Under the pieces are notes generated by a model. That model ran no database searches. It saw only the letters and a list, made by a program, of their open reading frames with translations, and was not told where the DNA came from. Source: QZLE01 sp033852135 (GTDB lineage Bacteria > Pseudomonadota > Gammaproteobacteria > QZLD01). From it: a stretch of DNA of 64,000 nucleotides. This document shows positions 1 through 9,069 of the stretch, piece after piece (within the stretch, counting starts at the first letter, position 1; each line of letters starts with the position of its first letter). The position numbers and the translations under genes were made by a program. The stretch covers positions 186,001 to 250,000 of the forward strand of contig JAWSVB010000010.1 in NCBI GenBank assembly GCA_033852135.1, in the 5' to 3' direction.

Positions 1-1584
1 GACTTTAAGATTTTTGCAGATAAACCATGGCTAATGCATCTGCATAATTTGCTATGGGCTGCAGCATTAATATTTGTAATAACATTGGTTTATAAAAGAT
101 TTTTTTCAACAACTGCAACGTGGCTTGCAGGGTTTGCAGGGTTTCTTTATATGATAGATTTCAGTCGTTTACGACCAGCGACTTGGATAGCAAATAGAAA
201 CGCATTAATGGCAACGTTTTTTGGGTTTTTAGTCCTATTGATGCACGATAAGTGGCGTAAGAATGAAGGCAGTATATACGGTGTATTGGCACCAGTATTT
301 TTAGCACTAGCGGTATTATCTGCTGAAGCTGGCATTGGAATCGTGGCTTTTATTGTTGCATATGCTCTATTTTTAGATTCAGGGAATATTTTAAGCCGGG
401 CCAGAAGTATGGTTCCTGCATTTATTGTTGTAATTGTTTGGCGTGGTTTTTATAGCCTTCTAGGGTATGGCGCGGCACAGACAAGAATGTACATTGACCC
501 AGTAAGGGACCCAGTGGAGTTTATCTTCGCTTTTATTGAACGTGCCCCCCAGCTTATAGCAGGACATTTTATTGGGTTTGATGATTTCACTATGAGCTTA
601 TCACTTTCTGCAACAACGGCGGTGGTAGCAATTTGTATAGCAATTGTTATGTTCTTGATATTGCAATTTTGGCCTTTATTGCGCCATGATAAGCTAGCTA
701 GGTTTTGGGCTGCCAGTATGTTATTTGCGGTAGTTCCGGTTTGCGCTTATGGAGTTCCACAAGGAAGGCTGCTTAGTTTTGCTGCAGTTGCAGGTTATGG
801 TTTGGTGGCTCAGTTTATGCTGCTTAGCTTCGGGAAAGATGGCTCAAATTACAGCTCGATTAATTGTTCACGCTCACTGAGAAAAATAGTTGCAGTATTC
901 TTTGTATTCTCCTTAGTTATTTTCCAGTTAATTCAGTGGGGAGCTGCAAATACATATGTGATTGCAGCAGCAAGCTCCGGATCAGTTCAACCTGAGAAAA
1001 AATGGCTAAATATTGGTACAGAGGCAGAGATAGAGCAAAAAACAGTGATGGTGATAAATGCACCTGATGCATTTTCATTTGTTTATCTACCTTTTGTAAG
1101 GGATTATTTTGAGATACCGTTACCTGAGAGGTTGCGAGTTTTATCCAGTAGTGTTTCCCCAATAACAATTACAAGGGTTGATGATTATAGTTTGCGTATT
1201 AGGCCAGATGCCGGATTTTTGCCCGATACAACAAAACCATTGCCAGGTACACCAAAAGATCTTCCAGCTAGGCACTTTGGTCATATAATGCATAAGGTTA
1301 GTCAGGGGTATCGTGATGAAAGAAATCCAATGAAAATTGGAGAGAAAGTTGTTTTATCAAATATGATTGTAGAGATAACTGAAATAACAGATTTGGGGTT
1401 GCCGGCAGAGGCGATATTCACATTTAATAAAAAACTTGAAGATGATTCATTTAAATGGATCTATTGGAACTGGGATAATGATACCGGAAACCCAAAAGCT
1501 GCAATAACAGATTATTTCCGTTACAAGGAGTTTAAACTTCCAGCAGCAGGCGATTCTATTAGGTTGTCAGGCCCTTTTAGCTAA
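1..1584 (+). CDS. Polytopic membrane protein, GT-C glycosyltransferase-like (5' end cut)
   Basis: The frame is open to the first base of the window, so the gene begins upstream; the first internal ATG is at 34. The visible 528 codons start with many hydrophobic helices (about residues 15-310) followed by a soluble C-terminal part of about 200 residues. The segment around HNLLWAAALIFVITLVYKR and RPATWIANRNALMATFFG resembles the helix-loop pattern of TMTC/PMT-like integral membrane glycosyltransferases (GT-C fold). That is a family resemblance, and no catalytic residue can be assigned because the N-terminus is missing. It would act in the inner membrane, perhaps on lipid-linked sugars. It ends at a strong terminator and does not appear to share a transcript with the kinase downstream. 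Confidence 0.55.
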   Translation, partial: DFKIFADKPWLMHLHNLLWAAALIFVITLVYKRFFSTTATWLAGFAGFLYMIDFSRLRPATWIANRNALMATFFGFLVLLMHDKWRKNEGSIYGVLAPVFLALAVLSAEAGIGIVAFIVAYALFLDSGNILSRARSMVPAFIVVIVWRGFYSLLGYGAAQTRMYIDPVRDPVEFIFAFIERAPQLIAGHFIGFDDFTMSLSLSATTAVVAICIAIVMFLILQFWPLLRHDKLARFWAASMLFAVVPVCAYGVPQGRLLSFAAVAGYGLVAQFMLLSFGKDGSNYSSINCSRSLRKIVAVFFVFSLVIFQLIQWGAANTYVIAAASSGSVQPEKKWLNIGTEAEIEQKTVMVINAPDAFSFVYLPFVRDYFEIPLPERLRVLSSSVSPITITRVDDYSLRIRPDAGFLPDTTKPLPGTPKDLPARHFGHIMHKVSQGYRDERNPMKIGEKVVLSNMIVEITEITDLGLPAEAIFTFNKKLEDDSFKWIYWNWDNDTGNPKAAITDYFRYKEFKLPAAGDSIRLSGPFS

Positions 1585-1608
1585 CTATATTTTTTTATGA
1601 TTAAATTT

Positions 1609-1633
1609 AAAGCCCGTACCCACGGGCTTTTTT
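1609..1633 (+). terminator. Rho-independent terminator
   Basis: A perfect 9-bp stem (AAAGCCCGT / ACGGGCTTT) with a 4-nt loop is followed by a run of T. It lies 25 bp after the stop of the membrane-protein gene and separates it from the signalling block. Confidence 0.9.
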
Positions 1634-1761
1634 GTACATGCTATAAAAGTTTTTTAATTATTTGATGTCACCTTGTTTTAAGTGAGCGAAGATTTTTTAA
1701 TAATCATAAGCTAAAATTATTATTAGACTTAATAATAAGAAAAAGACGGATTGAATAACTT

Positions 1762-4700
1762 GTGAACTTGGTTGCTCTCAAAAAAAGGTGGTGGACTTAC
1801 ATCGTGTTGTGGGCGCTGTTTATTGCAGTAATTTTATCAGTTGGACAATATATAAGTCAGATAATAAAGGTTCAAAATTTCACCTTAGAGCAGGAAACTA
1901 AATTAAATAAAACTGTATCTGGTATTGATAGCAAAATTACATTGGTGCTAGATGCTTTGCGCTCTTTAGTGAAAGACAATATGGTGTTATCTACTGTAAA
2001 GAGTAAAGACTATCTAACTGAACAATCCTCCATAAGTACTTCTACCTTTGAAACCATTAAAAATTCCTTGGGTGCATCAATTGTTTATGTGATGGATAGT
2101 AGTGGGGTCGTTATCGGTAGTTCAACGTTTGATGGACAAAATACTTTATATGGTAAGAGCTTTGCGTTTCGTCCGTATTTTAAACAAGCAATAGATGGCA
2201 ATCCATATGTGTATTTGGCTCTAGGGTCTGTTACAAAAAAACGTGGTGTTTATGTTAGCCATCCAATCTATCTCTCAGATAAAAGTAAAAAGCCAATAGG
2301 TGTAGTAGTAATAAAATTATCGGTAGATGATATTGATAAGCAAATATCGCAAATTGGCTCTGGATCTTTAGCTTTATTAGTTTCTGAAAACGGGGTGATA
2401 TTTTCATCCAGCAATCAAGATGATTTATTTAAGAGTATCAATAAAGTTGCGGTTAATTCGCTTTTGTCTGTTGAGGATGAGCAGCAGTTTGGTAGAAAAG
2501 ATCCAGAATTTTTAAATCAAAATGGAAATATAGTGTGTGATGAAACCCCTTTGGTTTTTTCGGGGGTAAAGAATGCCGAAAATTGGAATATTACTGTTTG
2601 TAGTAATAAAACTGATGTGGAGCTTACAACAGTACAGCAAGGTTTGTTCAATTTAACCTTTATTTGCTTAGTTTTATTTATCACATCATTTCTTGTTGGA
2701 ATCTACCATGTAAATACTTCAAACAAAGATAAGATGTATAAAATCAGGCATAAAATTCTGATACCTTTGTCGGTAACAATGTTTTTAATTCTGGCGTTTC
2801 ATTTTGTTTTTGATTTGAGTTTTGCTGAAGATCAATTTGAAGAACATTTGATTGAAATTTTCTTTTTTATGGTTGTAGGTATATTGCTGATAGTGTTTTT
2901 TTGGATAATCTTAGGAAAAATCGAGAAAAAATTATTTAGGATTAACAACCAGCTTCATAAAGAGATTGAGCAAAGACAAAAAGCAGAAATTGATATTAAT
3001 GAGTCTTATAAAAGACTAAGGCTGTATATAGAGCGTTCACCATTAATACACACTGAGCTTGATCTTGATTTATTGATTGTTGATTGGAATCAAGCTGCTG
3101 AAAAAATATTTGGTTATTATAAAGATGAGGTGATAGGTAAAAACTTTTTCTCTTTATTAAGTAAGGAGAACTCAACTGTTAATCCTCAAGAGTTAATCGA
3201 CCAAATTGTCGGAGGTATTGATGGTGAGCTTGATTACTTTACATTTGTGAATAAACAAGGCGGTGATGTCATTTGCCGGTTGAACTATGTGCCGATTATG
3301 GGTGAGCACGGTGTTAGCAATATTATTATTGTTGGAGAAGATCTAACTTTTCAGCATAAAATTGAATCAGCATTAAGGGATAGTGAGGGAAAATACAGAA
3401 GAATAATTGAAAATGCAGGGTCAGCTATTTTATGCGTAAATAAAGAAGAGAAAATTGTTCTTGCTAATAATACTGCTGGAGAGTTTTTTGATTTAAGCCA
3501 TGAAATGCTTCTAAATAAAACCATTCAAGAGGTGATGCCCAGTGAAGGATATGAAACTCTTTCTACGCAGTTAACAACAGCGGTACAGAGTGGAGAGGGG
3601 GCTAAGTTTGAAGGAGTTATAACTCTTCCGGTTGGGCAGCGATGGGTTGTATTAAATATACAACCAATGTATGCAGAAGATAAAAATATTAATGGTGCAC
3701 AAATTATTGCTCATGATGTTAGTTATATCCACGAGGTTGAGGAGGAGATCAGAAGTAGTGAGCAAACAATGTTCAATATTTTTGAAAATATGGAAGATTG
3801 TTTTTTCCGCATAGATATAGGTGGAAAAATAAAAACTGTTTCTCAGGGGGCAGTTGGCCTGCTAGGTTTGAATGATATCGAAGATATCTTGGGAAAAGAT
3901 ATTAAAGAGTTGTTTGTGAATAAGTCTGAAGAGGAAGCTTTTTTTAATAAAATTGATGTTGAAAATAAAGTTACTGACCAAGAAGTGCAGTTAAAAAAGA
4001 AAAATAATGAAGTGGTAACTACCAGTATAAATGCTCTTTATCTATATGATGGAGATGGAACTGTTGTTGGGATCGAAGGGATTATTAGAGATATTTCTGT
4101 CAGGAAGGGAGCTGAAGATCAGCTGATAAAATATCGGGATCATCTTGAGGAGATGGTGCAAGATCAAATAAAAGATTTAGTTGTTGCGCGTGAGAAAGCA
4201 GAGCAGGCAAGCAAATCAAAATCAGAGTTTCTTGCAAATATTTCTCATGAGATAAGAACGCCACTTCACGGTATCTTAAGTTTCGCAGACTTAGGGATGA
4301 TGAAGATTGATAGTACTGAAAAAGATAAGCTATTAGAGTATTTCACTTTAATAGGACAGAGCGGTAAACGCCTTTTGGCTCTGTTAAATGATGTTCTTGA
4401 TTTTGCCAAAATGGAATCAGGAAAGATGGAGTATCACTTTGCTACTGGTTGCCTTTATCAGGCGGTTCAAATTGTTTGCATGGAATTTTCAAGTTTTGCT
4501 AAAGATAAATCTGTGGATATAACTGTTGAGAAGCCAAGTATTATGACCACGGCAAGCTTTGATCTAAACAGAATAATGCAGGTGATGACTAACTTAGTTT
4601 CCAATGCGATAAAATTTAGTCATGATGGCGATAAAATCACAATATCCTTTGAAGAATCAACTTTAGATAGGGATGGTGAAGCTTCTCCTGCTATTAAGAT

Positions 4701-4932
4701 GAGTATTTGTGATCAAGGTGTTGGAATACCTGAAGATGAATTAGAGAATATATTTGATAAGTTTACTCAAAGCCAGAGAACTAGTAAAAGTGTTGTTAAG
4801 GGGACAGGATTAGGTTTAGCTGTTTCAAGAGAGATTATAAAGGCACATAATGGGGTAATAACTGCAGAAAACATTGAACCTTCAGGGGCAAAAATGTCAA
4901 TTGTATTACCACTGTTTGCAGATGCTGAATAA
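1762..4932 (+). CDS. Multi-PAS membrane sensor histidine kinase (no receiver)
   Basis: 1056 residues from a GTG start. There is one N-terminal membrane helix (about 12-32), then a periplasmic Cache-like sensor (about 35-290), then a cluster of three more helices (about 295-390). Three PAS-like domains follow (about 415-540, 545-665, 668-785), then a coiled coil and HisKA with the H-box NISHEIRTPLHG (His829). The ATPase domain has an N-box (NLVSNAIKF) and the G motifs DQGVGIP and GTGLGLAVS. It ends without a receiver domain. The receiver is on the separate gene 70 bp downstream, and a free Hpt and a second receiver follow, so this is the likely first step of a split phosphorelay. The ligand is unknown. 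Confidence 0.9.
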   Translation: MNLVALKKRWWTYIVLWALFIAVILSVGQYISQIIKVQNFTLEQETKLNKTVSGIDSKITLVLDALRSLVKDNMVLSTVKSKDYLTEQSSISTSTFETIKNSLGASIVYVMDSSGVVIGSSTFDGQNTLYGKSFAFRPYFKQAIDGNPYVYLALGSVTKKRGVYVSHPIYLSDKSKKPIGVVVIKLSVDDIDKQISQIGSGSLALLVSENGVIFSSSNQDDLFKSINKVAVNSLLSVEDEQQFGRKDPEFLNQNGNIVCDETPLVFSGVKNAENWNITVCSNKTDVELTTVQQGLFNLTFICLVLFITSFLVGIYHVNTSNKDKMYKIRHKILIPLSVTMFLILAFHFVFDLSFAEDQFEEHLIEIFFFMVVGILLIVFFWIILGKIEKKLFRINNQLHKEIEQRQKAEIDINESYKRLRLYIERSPLIHTELDLDLLIVDWNQAAEKIFGYYKDEVIGKNFFSLLSKENSTVNPQELIDQIVGGIDGELDYFTFVNKQGGDVICRLNYVPIMGEHGVSNIIIVGEDLTFQHKIESALRDSEGKYRRIIENAGSAILCVNKEEKIVLANNTAGEFFDLSHEMLLNKTIQEVMPSEGYETLSTQLTTAVQSGEGAKFEGVITLPVGQRWVVLNIQPMYAEDKNINGAQIIAHDVSYIHEVEEEIRSSEQTMFNIFENMEDCFFRIDIGGKIKTVSQGAVGLLGLNDIEDILGKDIKELFVNKSEEEAFFNKIDVENKVTDQEVQLKKKNNEVVTTSINALYLYDGDGTVVGIEGIIRDISVRKGAEDQLIKYRDHLEEMVQDQIKDLVVAREKAEQASKSKSEFLANISHEIRTPLHGILSFADLGMMKIDSTEKDKLLEYFTLIGQSGKRLLALLNDVLDFAKMESGKMEYHFATGCLYQAVQIVCMEFSSFAKDKSVDITVEKPSIMTTASFDLNRIMQVMTNLVSNAIKFSHDGDKITISFEESTLDRDGEASPAIKMSICDQGVGIPEDELENIFDKFTQSQRTSKSVVKGTGLGLAVSREIIKAHNGVITAENIEPSGAKMSIVLPLFADAE

Positions 4933-5002
4933 TGCAAAATTTGGAAATATAAGAATAAAGTTTTATGAAAATGCATGGTGGAATTTTTACTAGAGGTGAA
5001 AA

Positions 5003-6127
5003 ATGACAGATAAGAAGATATTAGTGGTAGACGACGAGCAAACCAATGTCACCATAATGCATGAGTTGTTAGATGATGAATATGTAGTTAAAAGCGTTGT
5101 AAGTGGCAATGCTGCAATCGATATCTTCAATGAATACCACCCAGATATTGTATTACTTGATATAGCCATGCCAGAGATGGATGGGTATGAGGTTTGTGAA
5201 TGGATAAGGGGAAAATCCAATCATATTCATGTGCCAATTATTTTTGTATCTGCCAAGGACTCACTAGAAGAGAAATTAAAAGGTTATCAAATAGGTGGTG
5301 ATGATTATGTAACAAAGCCATTTGAGGGGGTTGAATTACTAGCTAAGATTAAAGTTGCTTTTGAAAAAGCAGTGATGATTGATGAACTTGAAGAGGGGTA
5401 TTCAAACGCCTGTAGCGCAGCGATGGAAGCTATGACAGGTGTTGGAAACTCAGGAATAATCATCAGGTTTTTGGATAACTGCATCGATTGTGAAGAATTT
5501 GCCGACATTGCAAAAGAGCTATTTAAGGCTACTGATGAATTTGGGCTTCACTGCGCTTTGCAGATAAGAAGCAGGAATGAAGAGTTTAACTTTAGTAGTG
5601 TTGGTGAAAGCAAGCCTCTTGAAGAGGAATTGATGCGCAGGGTGCACACAAAAGGGAGGTTTTTTGATTCGGGGCAAAGAACATTCACTAACTTTGAAAA
5701 TATAACTTTATTAGTGAAAAATATGCCAATAGATGATCAAACATCACATGGCCGTATTAAAGATAACCTGCCCCATCTATTAAAAGGGGCTGATGCAAGA
5801 ATAAGAGCTATAGAGAGCGAAAAATCGCGTAAACAAAAGAGAATAGCTATTAAAAAAGCGATTGAGGATACAAGGGGATCATTGCAGCAGGCCCAGTCGC
5901 TTTTTAATGAGATCAAAGAGGGTAACAATAATATAATGGAAGGTTTAATTCGCGAGATGGATGCCGAATTACTATCTTTAGATGTCAGCGTAGATAAAGA
6001 ACGTTACTTAATGGGGCTTTTACAGAAAAATAGAGAAGAGATGGAAGAGTCCTATGGTTCCGGTGAGCAACTTGAGCAAATTTTCAAAAACATATTAGAG
6101 AAAATGTTTGAAATAGCTAGTGAATAA
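5003..6127 (+). CDS. Response regulator with unknown C-terminal domain
   Basis: 374 residues. The N-terminal 125 residues are a receiver domain: acidic pocket DDE at 10-12, phosphoacceptor Asp53 (LLDIAMPEMDG) and Lys105 (TKPF). The rest is not a DNA-binding domain. Residues 130-260 form an uncharacterised globular region and 270-374 are helical, probably coiled coil. A good RBS (agaggtg) precedes the ATG. It follows the sensor kinase in the same direction and is its most likely partner. The output could be protein-protein, or it could pass phosphate to the Hpt protein downstream. Confidence 0.85.
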   Translation: MTDKKILVVDDEQTNVTIMHELLDDEYVVKSVVSGNAAIDIFNEYHPDIVLLDIAMPEMDGYEVCEWIRGKSNHIHVPIIFVSAKDSLEEKLKGYQIGGDDYVTKPFEGVELLAKIKVAFEKAVMIDELEEGYSNACSAAMEAMTGVGNSGIIIRFLDNCIDCEEFADIAKELFKATDEFGLHCALQIRSRNEEFNFSSVGESKPLEEELMRRVHTKGRFFDSGQRTFTNFENITLLVKNMPIDDQTSHGRIKDNLPHLLKGADARIRAIESEKSRKQKRIAIKKAIEDTRGSLQQAQSLFNEIKEGNNNIMEGLIREMDAELLSLDVSVDKERYLMGLLQKNREEMEESYGSGEQLEQIFKNILEKMFEIASE

Positions 6128-6448
6128 ATATGGTGTCTGAAATATGTGCTCTAGTTCACTTCAGGTTTGCAGTATGCGTCAACGACTAGGGATAAAAATA
6201 AAGAGACAATTGATTTCGGAAAGTGAGTATTTCCTCCTGATATACGTAATTTATAACCAGCAACCCCCAGTTGCTGGTTTTTTTTGTATATAAAATATGA
6301 AACATTTTTTTGAAAAGACTGGTCAGTCTGAGTAAGAGTTCATAAAACAGATATTACTCGCCTTCATAACAGGAAAAAAAAACAATATCGCCTATTATAT
6401 TAATGAAGGGGCAGTATTGGGGAAGTATAAATAATAAGAGGGTAAAAA
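6128..6448. other. Intergenic region between response regulator and Hpt gene
   Basis: These 321 bases hold no convincing ORF. The clear element is the terminator at 6255-6285. The AT-rich 160 bp after it must hold the promoter for the Hpt/GGDEF-EAL genes, but I cannot point to a convincing -35/-10 pair. Confidence 0.6.
6255..6285 (+). terminator. Rho-independent terminator
   Basis: A perfect 10-bp stem (AACCAGCAAC / GTTGCTGGTT) around a 5-nt loop, then a run of at least six T. It ends the kinase-response regulator transcript, so the Hpt gene must start from its own promoter. Confidence 0.93.
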
Positions 6449-6826
6449 ATGCAAGGTAGATCGCTGGAAACAGTATTAGATAGTGAAGCTTTAGATACAA
6501 TAAAATCTCTGGAACAACCAGGCACTCCAAGTTTATTAAAAAGGGTAATCGATACTTATATTGATACATCCTCTCCATTAGTTGAAGTGATATCACAATC
6601 TTCTGCAGAAAAGAGTGCAGAGGATCTATTACAAGCATCCCACTCATTAAAATCTAGTAGTGCAAATGTTGGCGCAAAGAGACTTGCAGGTTTGTGCGCA
6701 GAATTAGAAAAATTTGCTCGTGATGACCAAATGACAGAGCTTGGTGATCGACCAGAGTTGGTAGCAAAAGAGTATAAAATTGTATTAGAAGCTCTTAACG
6801 TAGAATTAAGTAATATTCAGGAATAA
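6449..6826 (+). CDS. Free-standing Hpt phosphotransfer protein
   Basis: 125 residues, essentially a single four-helix Hpt domain. The phosphorylatable histidine is His65 in ASHSLKSSSANVGA, followed by the typical LCAELEKFA helix. It carries no kinase or receiver domain. The stop is 5 bp before the next gene, a REC-PAS-GGDEF-EAL protein, so the two are almost certainly co-translated. The natural reading is that Hpt takes phosphate from the receiver at 5003-6127 and passes it to the receiver of the c-di-GMP enzyme. Confidence 0.9.
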   Translation: MQGRSLETVLDSEALDTIKSLEQPGTPSLLKRVIDTYIDTSSPLVEVISQSSAEKSAEDLLQASHSLKSSSANVGAKRLAGLCAELEKFARDDQMTELGDRPELVAKEYKIVLEALNVELSNIQE

Positions 6827-6831
6827 AAATA

Positions 6832-8919
6832 ATGATAAATGGTGCAAAAATATTATTTGCTGATGATGATGTTGGAATGCGCCTTTTGATAAGGGAATCA
6901 TTAGAACGGTCAGGGTTTCATGTTTTAGAGGCAGAAAATGGGGAGCAGCTTCTAGATCTATTTGAAATAGAAACTCCAGACTTGATTATGCTTGATGTGA
7001 TGATGCCAGATATAGATGGCTTCACCCTATGTAAACAGATTCGTGAAAGCGATAATGGGAAGAATGTTCCAATTCTTCTAGTTACAGGTTGCGACGACCT
7101 TGACTCTATAGACGAGGCATACAAGGTAGGGGCAACTGATTTTATATCAAAGCCGGTGAACTGGGGGTTATTAGGTTATCGGGTTAAATATTTAGTTAGA
7201 GCAAGTGGTTTGCAAAGAGAGTTAATTGTAAACCAGGAGAAGCTTGAGTATGCGCAAACAATTGCAAAAGTGGGAAGCTGGGAGCTAGAAAAAGGTGTTC
7301 TGGATTGCTCCAAAGAGACCTTAAGGATTTTTGAGATTGATGAGGGTGAAAAGCTTTCTAAGTTGCAACATTTATCAAATAGAATTCATGAAGAAGATCG
7401 TGAACAGGTGCTTGAATCAATAAATGATTGCCTTGATAGAGGTGATACTGTTGATATTCAGTTTAGATTGGATGCAGATGATGAGGATATGAAATATGTC
7501 TCTTGTCATGGTGAGCCAAAGAAGGGAGCCGCAGATAATACAATAGGTATTGCCGGAGTCTTCCAGGATATTACCGAGCAAAAGAAACAAGAAGAAAAAA
7601 TTGTATTTTTAGCATTTCACGATGTATTAACTGGTCTGGCAAACTCACGTTTATTTAAAGAGAGATTGCAGGGCGCAATGACACTAGCTGAGCGCCACAA
7701 GTTAAATGTAGCGGTGTTATCGGTTAACGTTGATAGATTTAAAAGAATAAACGACACACTTGGAAACAAGGTGGGTGATAAACTTCTAAAAATAGTTGCT
7801 GGCAGAATTGATGATGCAGTAAGAGGGTCTGATTTTGTAGCCAGAAACTCAGTAAGTGATGACTCATCAGTATCAAGGTTATCTGGTGATGACTTTACAA
7901 TAATGCTATCCCAAGTACCAAACAGCGATATCGCAGGTAAAGTAGCAACAAGAATTACCGAAAAGCTAGCAGAACAATGCATAATTGATGGTCATGAGAT
8001 CTATATAACAGGAAGTGCAGGAATCTCAATATTCCCAGACGATGGTTTAGATGTTGATCAACTAGTTAGAAATTCAAGCAGTGCACTTCAGCATGCGAAG
8101 CAACAAGGTGGGAACCGTTTTTGCTATTTTGAGCAAAAAATGAATTCATCATCAATAGAAAAACTCCACATAGAAAATGATCTGCGTAAAGCGCTGGGTA
8201 AAAATGAATTTGTCCTTTTCTATCAGCCACAAGTTGATGGACATACAGGCGAAATTATCGGAGCAGAGGCGCTAATAAGATGGGTTAATGATGAGCGCGG
8301 AATGGTAGCACCATTTCATTTTATTCCAGTCCTTGAAGAAACTGGAATGATAATAGATGTTGGAGAGTGGGTGATAAGAACAACCTGCGAGCAGCAACAA
8401 AAGTGGGTGCAACAAGGTAAAAAACTGATTGATCTATCGGTTAATCTATCTGCAATACAGTTTTCTCAAGATGATTTTGTAAGTAGAGTTAAAACTATAA
8501 TTGAAGAGACGAAAGCAGATCCTAAAAAAATAGTATTAGAGATAACTGAAAGCCTACTTCTTGATAATGACAGTGGAGTTGTTGAAAAGCTTGAACAGTT
8601 TAGAGATATGGGATTCTGTATATCTATTGATGATTTTGGAACAGGGTATTCATCTCTTAGTTATCTACGTAAACTCCCAATTAATGAGTTAAAAATTGAC
8701 CGTTCATTCGTGAAAGATATATCTACAGAGCTTGATGATGGAACCATTGCTAAAACCATTATCGCGTTGGCCAGAAGCCTTAAGCTTGAAGTGATAGCAG
8801 AAGGAGTTGAGGTCGAATCACAGCTTGATTTCTTATTGGGTCAAGGGTGCAATAGAATTCAAGGGTTTTACTTTGGTAAACCAGTACCAGCCGAGGACCT
8901 ATTGTTGCCAGATGCGTAA
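6832..8919 (+). CDS. REC-PAS-GGDEF-EAL response regulator, probable c-di-GMP phosphodiesterase
   Basis: 695 residues. Receiver 1-125 with Asp55 (MLDVMMPDIDG) and KPV lysine; PAS-like 140-245; GGDEF domain about 255-420; EAL domain about 440-690. The cyclase signature is degenerate: residues 351-355 read SGDDF instead of GGDEF, so cyclase activity is doubtful. The EAL half looks intact: E479-A-L, then SVNLSAIQF, EITES, DDFGTGYSSL and an EGVE motif. The expected reaction is hydrolysis of c-di-GMP to pGpG, gated by phosphorylation of the receiver. It lies between the Hpt gene and the stator genes pomAB, which are followed by two PilZ genes, so it probably sets the local c-di-GMP signal for motility. 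Confidence 0.9.
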   Translation: MINGAKILFADDDVGMRLLIRESLERSGFHVLEAENGEQLLDLFEIETPDLIMLDVMMPDIDGFTLCKQIRESDNGKNVPILLVTGCDDLDSIDEAYKVGATDFISKPVNWGLLGYRVKYLVRASGLQRELIVNQEKLEYAQTIAKVGSWELEKGVLDCSKETLRIFEIDEGEKLSKLQHLSNRIHEEDREQVLESINDCLDRGDTVDIQFRLDADDEDMKYVSCHGEPKKGAADNTIGIAGVFQDITEQKKQEEKIVFLAFHDVLTGLANSRLFKERLQGAMTLAERHKLNVAVLSVNVDRFKRINDTLGNKVGDKLLKIVAGRIDDAVRGSDFVARNSVSDDSSVSRLSGDDFTIMLSQVPNSDIAGKVATRITEKLAEQCIIDGHEIYITGSAGISIFPDDGLDVDQLVRNSSSALQHAKQQGGNRFCYFEQKMNSSSIEKLHIENDLRKALGKNEFVLFYQPQVDGHTGEIIGAEALIRWVNDERGMVAPFHFIPVLEETGMIIDVGEWVIRTTCEQQQKWVQQGKKLIDLSVNLSAIQFSQDDFVSRVKTIIEETKADPKKIVLEITESLLLDNDSGVVEKLEQFRDMGFCISIDDFGTGYSSLSYLRKLPINELKIDRSFVKDISTELDDGTIAKTIIALARSLKLEVIAEGVEVESQLDFLLGQGCNRIQGFYFGKPVPAEDLLLPDA

Positions 8920-8986
8920 TACAGCGTAAGATAATAATTGGTTGTGGTCAGGTAGCGAAAAAAACTGCATAGATATAAAAATTAGC

Positions 8987-9013
8987 AAAAGAAAATTGGC
9001 AAACAGCCGATAT
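8987..9013 (+). promoter_or_regulatory. Candidate sigma-28 (FliA) promoter for pomAB
   Basis: The -10 element GCCGATAT matches the FliA consensus GCCGATAA at seven of eight positions and lies 15 nt after AAAA (consensus TAAA). It sits 56 bp upstream of pomA. Stator genes are commonly FliA-dependent in gammaproteobacteria. The weak -35 keeps this tentative. Confidence 0.55.
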
Positions 9014-9069
9014 ATAGATAATGCAGATTGTAGTTAGTAATTAATAGTTAGAAAAACCAGGAAGAATAG

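Noticed and set aside
1762..4932. Sensor kinase as a hybrid kinase
   Set aside because: The protein ends 10-15 residues after the G2 box region; there is no receiver or Hpt domain fused to it.
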